Assembly: GCA_964369665.1 (NCBI GenBank)
Contig: CAYJFS010000009.1
Span: 1-21,894, forward strand
Direction: 5' to 3'
From: Bilophila sp964369665
GTDB lineage: Bacteria > Desulfobacterota > Desulfovibrionia > Desulfovibrionales > Desulfovibrionaceae
DNA: 21,894 nucleotides
Part shown: positions 8,371-15,940 of the stretch, in pieces
Layout: each line of letters begins with the position of its first letter
Position numbering within the stretch: the first letter of the stretch is position 1
Program-made: the position numbers and the translations under genes
The notes under the pieces: generated by a model
Told to the model about the DNA's origin: nothing
The model's input: only the letters and a program-made list of their open reading frames with translations
The model's database searches: none

Positions 8371-11253
8371 CTAAAAAGCTCCACAACAACGCTTACATGC
8401 AGGAGCTAGTTCCCCAACCCCTTCCTCACCTAAGGTCCATTTTCTTATTTTTTTATATTTTTCACCATTCCAAACCTCTTCGAAAGAACTATCAAAAATA
8501 TTTCCAAGAGTTATATCAAAACATCTTGCAGCAACAACAAAATCACCATTTGATTGTAATTGTGCTAACAAGTATGGAGCTTCACAACGCTTCTTTGAAA
8601 TTATTGTTTGATGATTGTAATAATATTCATATACCTTATCACCATCAATATCAGGAGTAAAAGCAATTGGAAAATTCCAACTCCCTTCCTTTAAAGCTTT
8701 AATTTGCTCTTGTAATACTTCAATATCTATATCATTTGGAGAGTAGCTACATACACTACTTGCCGTAGCTTTTACATAGTCACCATGTAACTCATTGTGC
8801 TGCTTTGCCATCTCATTTGTTACAAAATTGAAATGAGAATAAACCAAAGATGTTATTTTAATACCAAGATCATTAATGATTTTAGCAAATTCATAAAGAC
8901 AAGAGGTATTTTCAACTGAGATTGTATAGTTAATATTGATATCAATATTAAGATCTTTATCGACAGACAATGCACACACCTTCTTCATTCCCTCTATAGC
9001 CCTTTCAAAAGAACGCTTATGACCCCTTACACTATTATGTATCTCACTAGTACCATCAAGTGATACCCAAAGAGAATCAATACCACTTTCAACAAGCTCT
9101 TCAGCTTTATTAGGAAGTAAAAGCCCATTTGTAGTTAATTGAACATATAATCCAGCTGCATGTGCCATTTTTACAACTACGAATATATCCTTATATAAAA
9201 GAGGTTCAGTTCCAATGAATGCAATCATTGGCTTAAATTCAGAGATTTCATCTATAAATTTTTTCATTATATGTTTATCAAGAACACGGTCACTTTTTCT
9301 CTTCATTATATGAAAAAATTGTGAATTTGCATTATTTTGACCAACATCACATGTTTTACAAAAAAGATTACACTCATTATTTATAGTAACATATACAACT
9401 GATGGTTTTTTTACTTCAATACTTGGTATAATGGGCTCACAGACATTAGGCATTGTTTTCATAGCAACAATCCCTCGTGGGATATCATCAAACATCTTTT
9501 CCTCAATTTTTATAGTATGGGTTCTATTCCATTCACAAAAAAACTTATTTACTATATGTGTTTTTGGAAATTTATCAATAATAGTAAAGCTTAAAACATA
9601 TTGACCTTGACGTAAAGGAACATCAAAAAATGTTAAAGAAAACTTGTTATTGCCAACATACATTTCATGGATATGCCATATATCTGCAAAAACTTTTAAC
9701 CCTTCGTTGCTATAAATGGCCATAGTAAAAAAACTTTTAGGTAAATCTTGCAATATAGTAACAACCACATTAATATGGATATTACTTCCAGGTATAAAAG
9801 AGTAGCATGATTCTTTTCCATCTGTTATTTCAATACTTTTAAAAGCTGCATAATTTGAAGAAAATTTATCTTTACTTTCACGTATCCTTTGCAACTCTCT
9901 GTTCCCAGAACATTTAGGGAAAAAAACTTCTACATCAGAAGAACTTACATCACATTCAGATGAATTTACATCACATGATGTAACATTTTCATTTAAAAAT
10001 ACTGACTCAGGCACAACAAAAGAATCTGTTACAACACTTTCTCCTGTAGACAATTGGCCCAGAGGTATATAGCAATAACCATTATAAATGTTTAAATTTA
10101 GAACCTCATCACCAGGAGACTTGTGCACTACAAAAACTTTTAAAGAAGTATCACCTTTAAGATTATACTGAACAAATTGAAAAGCTGCTTGCCCTGATCC
10201 ATATACATGACGAATAAAACCACTATCATTAGGTACAGGTTTTTGCCATCCATTCTCATTTGTAGCAATAATGGATGCAGACTGTGAACAATCATTATCC
10301 ATTGGAGATCCAGGAAAAACTTCAAGCTGAAAGCCATCACCTTCAAGCCTTAAACAATGTATAGCATGTGACTCTTCAATGAGTGATCCATCTGCCTTAT
10401 TTAAACAAAAAAGCATAACATCCGGCTGTACTTCAAAACTAGTATTATTACCTGTTTTTTTATTACGACTGGCCATACGCTGCTCTTCTAGCTGAACAAT
10501 ATCAGCATAGTATGCCTTACTTACATCTAAAGGTGTTCCATCCATAATAATATGGCCACGGTCTATCCATATTGCACGATCACACATCTGCTGAACACTA
10601 CTTAAATCATGACTCACAAATAATAGTGTAGCTCCAGTCTCTTGTGTCAATCTTTTCATACGCTCTGCACATTTTGAGGCAAAATATGCATCACCAGCAC
10701 CAAGAATTTCATCAACAATAAGAATATTAGGGCTAACTGAAGTAGCTGTAGCAAAGGCTAAACGTGCATACATACCAGATGAATATGTTTTTACAGGCTG
10801 ATCCATGAATGGACCAAGTTCAACAAAGTCTTCAATATCTTCCTCGTACCATTGAATATTTTCTGATGGCATACCATGATAAGCAAGGCTTGATCGTATA
10901 TTTTCACGACCTGTAAAGTCTGGATGAAAAGCTGTCCCCATTTCCATAAGTGCCTGTATTTTACCATTCACCTGAAGTTCTCCTTCAGTAATGGGTATGT
11001 TACCACACACAAGTTTTAATAAAGTACTTTTACCAGATCCATTACGCCCAATAAGAGCAATACGCTGACCACATGGAATTTCAAGACTAATTCCACGCAG
11101 TGCCCAAAAAGGTTGGACATGCTTATTACGCCATGGGAAAAATTTTAAAAGACCAAAAGCATCAAGGAGTCTATCCTTTGATGCTGGATATAAATTATAT
11201 CTTTTCCCTACATTCTTTATGCATACTGCTAAATTATCCATAACTAAACACAC
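8371..11253 (-). CDS. Wzt-like polysaccharide ABC ATPase fused to a radical-SAM/SPASM domain
   Basis: A 960-residue fusion. Residues ~5-255 are an ABC ATPase of the Wzt/KpsT/TagH export class: Walker A GRNGSGKST 69-77, signature YSSGM 157-161, Walker B ILIVDE 177-182, H-loop His215. Residues ~275-415 are a beta-rich insert I cannot name. Residues ~465-585 resemble the Wzt C-terminal sugar-recognition domain. Residues ~615-960 are radical SAM: the CxxxCxxC cluster motif is C628, C632 and C635, and late cysteines C890, C911, C953, C956 and C957 suggest a SPASM-type auxiliary cluster. An ordinary Wzt is about 250-450 residues, so the extra half is an added enzyme. Its first codon overlaps the permease stop by one base, so ATPase and permease should form one exporter. 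The start is uncertain: GTG 11253, or ATG 11241 four codons in, neither with a good Shine-Dalgarno. Confidence 0.9.
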   Translation of the reverse strand: MCLVMDNLAVCIKNVGKRYNLYPASKDRLLDAFGLLKFFPWRNKHVQPFWALRGISLEIPCGQRIALIGRNGSGKSTLLKLVCGNIPITEGELQVNGKIQALMEMGTAFHPDFTGRENIRSSLAYHGMPSENIQWYEEDIEDFVELGPFMDQPVKTYSSGMYARLAFATATSVSPNILIVDEILGAGDAYFASKCAERMKRLTQETGATLLFVSHDLSSVQQMCDRAIWIDRGHIIMDGTPLDVSKAYYADIVQLEEQRMASRNKKTGNNTSFEVQPDVMLFCLNKADGSLIEESHAIHCLRLEGDGFQLEVFPGSPMDNDCSQSASIIATNENGWQKPVPNDSGFIRHVYGSGQAAFQFVQYNLKGDTSLKVFVVHKSPGDEVLNLNIYNGYCYIPLGQLSTGESVVTDSFVVPESVFLNENVTSCDVNSSECDVSSSDVEVFFPKCSGNRELQRIRESKDKFSSNYAAFKSIEITDGKESCYSFIPGSNIHINVVVTILQDLPKSFFTMAIYSNEGLKVFADIWHIHEMYVGNNKFSLTFFDVPLRQGQYVLSFTIIDKFPKTHIVNKFFCEWNRTHTIKIEEKMFDDIPRGIVAMKTMPNVCEPIIPSIEVKKPSVVYVTINNECNLFCKTCDVGQNNANSQFFHIMKRKSDRVLDKHIMKKFIDEISEFKPMIAFIGTEPLLYKDIFVVVKMAHAAGLYVQLTTNGLLLPNKAEELVESGIDSLWVSLDGTSEIHNSVRGHKRSFERAIEGMKKVCALSVDKDLNIDININYTISVENTSCLYEFAKIINDLGIKITSLVYSHFNFVTNEMAKQHNELHGDYVKATASSVCSYSPNDIDIEVLQEQIKALKEGSWNFPIAFTPDIDGDKVYEYYYNHQTIISKKRCEAPYLLAQLQSNGDFVVAARCFDITLGNIFDSSFEEVWNGEKYKKIRKWTLGEEGVGELAPACKRCCGAF

Positions 11254-12071
11254 TAAATATTATCAACAAAAATATTTTTCATCTTTTTGAAGAAAACATA
11301 ACCTACATAAAAAATAAATACTGAAAAACCAAAAAAAATCCAAAAATGAATTCCAGGGAAACGCCCGATCATGAGTATATCTTGATAGCAAATAATCATA
11401 TGTGCCACAGGATTAAATAAAACAACAGCTCTAAGGTTCTCAGGCAACATATCTATTGGATAAGCTATTGGTGAAATCATCATGAGCATAAGTATAATAG
11501 TACTTATAAGATACTGTAAATCTTTAAGATAAACATTAAGGCTTGATAATATCCAAACAATTCCAATCATAAACATTAATTGAAAAACCCACAATAAAGG
11601 CCACATTAAAACCCATACAGTCAAACCTTGAACAACAATAACTGCAAAAAAAAGTAAAACACTACCTACAAGTTGAGATAACTGTGTAGTTAAAACAGAT
11701 TTCACTGGAATAAGCTGTACAGGATATAAGGTATTTTTAATGAGAGAAACATTTGCTGATACTGATGTTAGCCCCATGGAAAGAGCTTCAGCAAAACCCA
11801 AAAAAGGAATTAGACCACAAAAAATAACTACTACATACTGATCAGCATCAAAAAGCTGAAATCTTACTTTAAAAACAAGTAGATATACAATAGCATACAC
11901 AGCAAGAAACATAACTGGCTGTAAAAAAAGCCAAAATAACCCAAGTACAGATCCTGAAAACCGAGCATGGACATCATAAAAAACAGTTTGAAAAAGAAGC
12001 CTTCTATTCTTAGAGATAAGGCTAAAAGGTCCTAGAAGTAGATTATACAATTTTTTTAGACTCATAACCAT
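11253..12071 (-). CDS. ABC-2 type polysaccharide export permease (Wzm/KpsM/TagG-like)
   Basis: At 272 residues this is the usual size for the family. About six hydrophobic membrane segments follow a short cytoplasmic N-terminus. Family hallmarks are RFSGSVLGLFWLFLQP at 37-52 (the 'RYRGSVLGLLW' region before helix 1) and NVYLKDLQYL at 179-188. It is the first gene after the promoter at 12095-12123 and ends in a one-base overlap with the fused ABC ATPase, its expected partner in the inner membrane. Together they would flip a lipid-linked glycan from cytoplasm to periplasm. Starts at ATG 12071 or ATG 12065 (third codon) are both possible; neither has a strong Shine-Dalgarno. The substrate is not evident from sequence. 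Confidence 0.92.
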   Translation of the reverse strand: MVMSLKKLYNLLLGPFSLISKNRRLLFQTVFYDVHARFSGSVLGLFWLFLQPVMFLAVYAIVYLLVFKVRFQLFDADQYVVVIFCGLIPFLGFAEALSMGLTSVSANVSLIKNTLYPVQLIPVKSVLTTQLSQLVGSVLLFFAVIVVQGLTVWVLMWPLLWVFQLMFMIGIVWILSSLNVYLKDLQYLISTIILMLMMISPIAYPIDMLPENLRAVVLFNPVAHMIICYQDILMIGRFPGIHFWIFFGFSVFIFYVGYVFFKKMKNIFVDNI

Positions 12072-12094
12072 TATATCACTAATAGATTTTCAGA

Positions 12095-12123
12095 ATTAGA
12101 CTAAAATATTAGTTGATTGTCAA
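12095..12123 (-). promoter_or_regulatory. Sigma70-type promoter of the glycan export/modification operon
   Basis: On the minus strand a perfect -35 box TTGACA (plus 12118-12123), a 17-base spacer and TCTAAT as -10 (plus 12095-12100, five of six matches) precede the permease gene. Transcription would start near 12088, leaving a leader of under 20 bases. A 10-bp palindrome GCTATATAGC (12124-12133) touches the upstream side of the -35 box and could be a regulator site. Confidence 0.7.
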
Positions 12124-12470
12124 GCTATATAGCACTTATTTAAATTTATTTCCAAATGAACTGTATATTAAGTAGATTACTATTAAATGTGTAGTTCATC
12201 CATCTAACTTATACTTAAAAGTATAACATATAAACTAGCTACTTCTACAAACATATAGTTTAAACAGTATATTTATTCATAAAAAAAGTATAGTTATAAT
12301 AAACCAAGAAAAAACTCTAAAAATATTACATAAAGCTGTTTATGATTTTTTTATTAGTGTTTATATTATAGTATATGCACTTAATTTTTAAAGTACACTT
12401 AGTCTTTATTGTTTAACTAATATAACCATTGTATTAAAAATTAAAAACAAATTTCTACTAAGATAATAAT
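12124..12470. other. Divergent AT-rich intergenic region
   Basis: About 350 bases between the minus-strand export operon and the plus-strand 473-residue protein gene. I see no ORF worth calling. An 8-bp inverted repeat, TTATACTT / AAGTATAA, spans 12209-12226 with a 2-base loop. ATTATAGTATAT at 12365-12376 recurs at 15798-15809 upstream of the type I secretion genes. A weak plus-strand promoter may be TTGTTT 12409-12414 with TATTAA 12432-12437, 17 bases apart (three and four of six matches). Confidence 0.45.
12209..12226. repeat. Inverted repeat, 8-bp arms with a 2-base loop
   Basis: TTATACTT (12209-12216), AA, then AAGTATAA (12219-12226), a perfect match. There is no T-run on either strand, so it is not a plain terminator. 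Its place between divergent genes would fit an operator, but the AT-rich setting makes chance plausible. Confidence 0.35.
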
Positions 12471-13892
12471 ATGCCAATAAAAACAATAGTTTCCTTAGGA
12501 CAAAATCTATTTTCTTATGCTGACACACCAATACCAGTTCCAGATCTAACACCAGAGCCAGAAACTTCAAGAACTTTGCAGTCTACACAACAAGGGCATA
12601 CTCCTTTTGAAAACATTATTACAACACATGAAGTAGCACATAGTTATTATAGGCAAAATACAAACATTGTAAGAGAAATTCTTTCTAAATTCCAAGGCTT
12701 AAATTTAGATCAAGAATATATCCAAAACATTAAAGAATTAGAAGCTATAGAAGCACCCCTTACTGGTGGACATGTTGTCCCTGTTCTTGAAAATATTCTT
12801 AGAAAAATGCAGAAGTCTGTACCTCAACCAGAATTACAAAAAGTTTTACAGCAATTTGTTGTAGAACTACACTCTACATCCTTAGATCAAATAAATATTT
12901 CTGCAGTTACCAGTGAGTTATCAGTAATCCCTGCACACCAACTCTCCGATGTTATACTAGAAAATATAACGTCTAGCACTATCCCTGAACCATCTAATCC
13001 AACTAACCCATGTATTACTAAAATTGAAGAAGCACAACAAGAGTTGGAAAAAATGCAAAAGGATCTTGGGGGATCACCTAACTTCCCTAACCAAAAACCA
13101 TCATATAACCCAAAGAGCAAAAAATTTTTTGGTATACCATTAGAAAGTTGTGTTGCATGGTGCCAAAAACAAATTGAAAAAAAAACATTCCCTGTTTTTT
13201 TATGGAAAATCTTAGCAAAGGCTTTTGGTGCAAAAGAATACCCAGAGTCTCCATATGAAAAAGCATATCTGTATCTTGAAAGCCTGAAATTTTTAGCATT
13301 AAACCAATCAAATATTGAAACAGCTTTTCTAACAAGTAATTCTTTAGGAGAAGATATATTTACTTCAACTTCTAGATTAGCTTGCCATCCAAGTCAAAAT
13401 GGTGGAGCACTTGGCATGATTCGAAACGTACAAATGATGTTAGAGTTATTTTCATCACAGTTTGAGCATGCAAAACATACAAGCACACTGATACCATTTT
13501 TTATGAATGTAACAACAGGCGTCTGCTTTGAAGACAGACTATCTATTCTGACCAATCATGCAATGACTAACCAAATACTAGAAGCAGAAGAAGGTGGTGC
13601 TTCAGGAGGCTTAAACCTATCTAAAGTTATAGACCATGATCCAAAAGACGATATGCTTACTGCTCTTGTAAAAGAAATAGAATCCTTAGCAACTGATGAC
13701 CCTAGTATACAACCATATGGGGGATGGAATGCTATCCGTGATCACCTAGGAAGTGTCATGGTAGGCCTTGAAAGAGAAGCCGTTGACGACTCTGGAACAC
13801 CCCTAGGTACTCGTGCACCTATTACAATGCAAGATATTGAACGACTTAGAGCAGCAATAAATGCTATTCTCTTTTTTGAGGATGACGGTTAA
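12471..13892 (+). CDS. Unrecognised 473-residue protein, possible effector
   Basis: I do not recognise the family. No signal peptide or membrane segment is visible, so it is cytosolic or secreted without a classical signal. Residues 20-45 are rich in Pro, Thr and Ser and look flexible, as secreted effectors often are. Residues ~65-170 look helical, ~170-215 form a Pro/Asn-rich linker, and ~220-473 look like a mainly helical domain with C227, C231, C305 and C352. The segment around GVCFEDRLSIL (350-360) recalls the C-x-D/EDR catalytic loop of NEL-type bacterial E3 ubiquitin ligases, but one residue is inserted, no leucine-rich repeats are present, and only about 120 residues follow the Cys. 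The gene stands alone, divergent from the export operon and convergent with the ATP/ADP translocase. Only a weak AAGA precedes ATG 12471. Confidence 0.75.
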   Translation: MPIKTIVSLGQNLFSYADTPIPVPDLTPEPETSRTLQSTQQGHTPFENIITTHEVAHSYYRQNTNIVREILSKFQGLNLDQEYIQNIKELEAIEAPLTGGHVVPVLENILRKMQKSVPQPELQKVLQQFVVELHSTSLDQINISAVTSELSVIPAHQLSDVILENITSSTIPEPSNPTNPCITKIEEAQQELEKMQKDLGGSPNFPNQKPSYNPKSKKFFGIPLESCVAWCQKQIEKKTFPVFLWKILAKAFGAKEYPESPYEKAYLYLESLKFLALNQSNIETAFLTSNSLGEDIFTSTSRLACHPSQNGGALGMIRNVQMMLELFSSQFEHAKHTSTLIPFFMNVTTGVCFEDRLSILTNHAMTNQILEAEEGGASGGLNLSKVIDHDPKDDMLTALVKEIESLATDDPSIQPYGGWNAIRDHLGSVMVGLEREAVDDSGTPLGTRAPITMQDIERLRAAINAILFFEDDG

Positions 13893-13921
13893 AGTTTAAG
13901 AAAACTAACAAAAATCATAAT

Positions 13922-13957
13922 AAAAAGAGCCAGTACATATATGCACTGGCTCTTTTT
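13922..13957. terminator. Bidirectional intrinsic terminator
   Basis: A perfect 13-bp inverted repeat, AAAAAGAGCCAGT (13922-13934) and ACTGGCTCTTTTT (13945-13957), with a 10-base loop. The A-run and T-run make it rho-independent in both directions. It lies between the convergent stops of the 473-residue protein gene (13892) and the ATP/ADP translocase gene (13978), and should end both. Confidence 0.93.
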
Positions 13958-13977
13958 ACATATCTTCACTAAAACAT

Positions 13978-15531
13978 CTAAACAGTAATACCTTCTTTGG
14001 CATGCTCTGCTTTTAATGCTTCAAATTGCTTACTAAGTCCAAAAACAGAAATAATCCACAGTAAAACAATAACTAAAACAGCAGAACCCAAAAACTCTAC
14101 CTGGCTTGCTAATGTCACACTACCACCAATAATCATTAATAAAATCGACTGAATAGCAGCACCACCAGATTTACCAAGTCTTCCAGCAATAATTTCAACT
14201 GCTGCCTGGCCTTTAACTTTTAATTCTGGATCTAGTGGAATATAGGCCATTTGTTTAGTAGAATCAAATAAAGAGTATTTTACACCTTTTGAAAAGGCAT
14301 TTTGTATAAGACCTACAACAACAGCAAGCATTAAAACTCCAAATCCCCAAAGTGTAGATTCTATACCCATATGGTTTTCGTAGATAATAATACCAAAAAA
14401 TGCAAGACTTGTTGCAAGTAAGAATATAGGTGTAATTAATGCAGCCGTTCTCCATGAAAATACACGTAAAATATTAACACCTATTAACATCACTATCATT
14501 GTTACAATACCTGTAGTAAGTGAAAGCTTACCCATAAGAATGTTAAAGTCATTAGGGTCAGGATAAAGAAGTTTAATTTGTCCTTTCCATATGCCTTCAA
14601 CAAGGTTAATAGCAATACCATAACCAAGAACAAGTGCTGAAACCATTAAAAGATATCCTGAAGTTATAATACACTTAAAACTTTCTGCTACACTAAGCTT
14701 AGGCTTACTTTTTTTCTTAGTACCCTCTCCAGGTGTGTACAAACGAGGGTCTGTTAATACATGTTTATTCATCCACCTATATATATAAAGCAAAAGAGCT
14801 CCAAAAAGTCCAACAGCTACCATCTGTAATTTTAAACTCTGGCCAAAAGCATCAGATTCTCCACCTAAAATACCACTTTTGGCTAAATTAGAACATGTAA
14901 TAACAATGACACCAGAAGCAAGTAGGCCAAAATTTCCTACAAAACCAAAAAGACTATAAAATCTTTTTGCTTCTTTCATCTTTGTAATTTCATTAGCAAA
15001 CTGCCAAAATAATGCTGATAAAACAACACTACCCCAAAGCTCTGAAAGAATATAAAAAATAGAATAACTCCAGTTACCAATAATTGGCCAAAACCAATAT
15101 AAACGTGGTAATACACCTTGAAGGTATGTTATTGTTTCTCCTGACATATGAATATATTCAACTACAGGATAAATAACAAAACCAAAAAGTAGATAAAACA
15201 AGAGAAAAAAACCAACTATTGAATAAAAAAGCATTTCCTTGCTTAGTTTATTAGCTAGTTTAATAAAAATAACCATAAACAAAAAAGCAGATGGTGTAAC
15301 ACCCCAAAGCTTTATAAAACCAAGTGTTTCTGCACCACCACCTACTGCATGACTAACTAATAATGTATCCTTTAAGTCACGTACTAGACGATATACAAAA
15401 AGAATACATAGCATCATTATTCCCATAGGCATAAATTTCTTTAATTCAAAATTATGCACTGGCCAAATGACTGCACGCCAACCACTAAACTCCTTTTCAG
15501 ATAAAGGTTCTGCACTTCCTTTACTACTCAT
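13978..15531 (-). CDS. ATP/ADP translocase (nucleotide transporter, NTT/Tlc family)
   Basis: An integral inner-membrane antiporter that exchanges host ATP for bacterial ADP, or transports other nucleotides, in obligate intracellular bacteria and plastids. The 517 residues and about 11-12 hydrophobic segments fit the family. Signature stretches are RDLKDTLLVS (51-60), ILSELWGSVV (161-170), LFDSTKQMAYIPL (421-433) and AAVEIIAGRLGKSGGA (443-458). K54, E164, E312 and K454 have about the spacing of the charged residues reported essential in plant NTT1 (K155, E245, E385, K527). Which nucleotide it carries cannot be read from sequence. GGAGAG lies 6 bases before ATG 15531. The gene stands alone, with the terminator at 13922-13957 behind it. 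Confidence 0.96.
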   Translation of the reverse strand: MSSKGSAEPLSEKEFSGWRAVIWPVHNFELKKFMPMGIMMLCILFVYRLVRDLKDTLLVSHAVGGGAETLGFIKLWGVTPSAFLFMVIFIKLANKLSKEMLFYSIVGFFLLFYLLFGFVIYPVVEYIHMSGETITYLQGVLPRLYWFWPIIGNWSYSIFYILSELWGSVVLSALFWQFANEITKMKEAKRFYSLFGFVGNFGLLASGVIVITCSNLAKSGILGGESDAFGQSLKLQMVAVGLFGALLLYIYRWMNKHVLTDPRLYTPGEGTKKKSKPKLSVAESFKCIITSGYLLMVSALVLGYGIAINLVEGIWKGQIKLLYPDPNDFNILMGKLSLTTGIVTMIVMLIGVNILRVFSWRTAALITPIFLLATSLAFFGIIIYENHMGIESTLWGFGVLMLAVVVGLIQNAFSKGVKYSLFDSTKQMAYIPLDPELKVKGQAAVEIIAGRLGKSGGAAIQSILLMIIGGSVTLASQVEFLGSAVLVIVLLWIISVFGLSKQFEALKAEHAKEGITV

Positions 15532-15537
15532 TTATTA

Positions 15538-15580
15538 CTCTCCATAACACATATTATTTATTATATATATAATTGGAGAG
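15538..15580 (-). promoter_or_regulatory. Leader of the ATP/ADP translocase with a sequence complementary to its Shine-Dalgarno
   Basis: The Shine-Dalgarno GGAGAG (plus 15538-15543, 6 bases before the ATG) is preceded on the minus strand by CTCTCCA (plus 15574-15580), an exact 7-base complement of TGGAGAG. The loop between them is about 30 AT-rich bases and contains the palindrome ATTATATATATAAT. If transcription starts upstream of 15580, the site could be masked by pairing. If it starts near 15553, the upstream arm is not in the mRNA. Confidence 0.4.
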
Positions 15581-15587
15581 GTCTTAA
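15560..15587 (-). promoter_or_regulatory. Candidate sigma70 promoter for the ATP/ADP translocase
   Basis: On the minus strand TTAAGA (plus 15582-15587, four of six matches), a 16-base spacer and a perfect TATAAT (plus 15560-15565). An alternative extended -10, TGGTATATT (plus 15601-15609), would start transcription near 15594 and give a longer leader. The region is so AT-rich that I cannot choose between them. Confidence 0.4.
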
Positions 15588-15940
15588 CATAATAAATGCT
15601 AATATACCAGCAAAATATATTTTTTTTTTTAGTTTTAAAAATAAATTAAGCTATTCATTAATATAAATTACTTAATTTATTTTTTATTATTAATTTTCAT
15701 TATTATAGTAATTCTATAACTAATATTTAATCAAAAAAATATGTATAATAAAAATATCATATATAGTTTACATATACTAATAGAAGTTTATACTATAATT
15801 ATAGTATATATTAACTACATATAAACAACAAAATATTAATAAATATTATTTTTTAAAATTATAATTGATTATATAATCTATATTTTATTATATATTTACT
15901 AATACTATAGTTATTTAATAATTAGTATAAAGGTAAATAT
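15588..15940. other. Very AT-rich divergent intergenic region
   Basis: About 350 bases between the minus-strand ATP/ADP translocase and the plus-strand type I secretion genes. I see no gene. It has an A/T homopolymer run around 15609-15620, a perfect 20-bp palindrome at 15789-15808, and many possible -10 boxes. One weak pairing for the secretion operon is TTGATT near 15869 with an AT-rich -10 about 18 bases on; I would not rely on it. AAAGG (15929-15933) is the Shine-Dalgarno of the TolC-like gene. Confidence 0.5.
15789..15808. repeat. 20-bp perfect palindrome upstream of the type I secretion operon
   Basis: Half-site TATACTATAA is followed by its exact reverse complement, with no loop. It lies about 130 bases before the TolC-like start, where a dimeric regulator could bind. 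There is no T-run, so it is not a terminator. Low sequence complexity lowers its significance. Confidence 0.45.

Noticed and set aside
12409..12437. Plus-strand promoter for the 473-residue protein gene as a separate feature
   Set aside because: Only three of six and four of six matches in AT-rich DNA; mentioned in the intergenic entry but not called.
12471..13892. Type III secretion gatekeeper (MxiC/SepL/InvE) identity
   Set aside because: Length and helical content are compatible, but I could not match any motif and no other type III genes are in the window.
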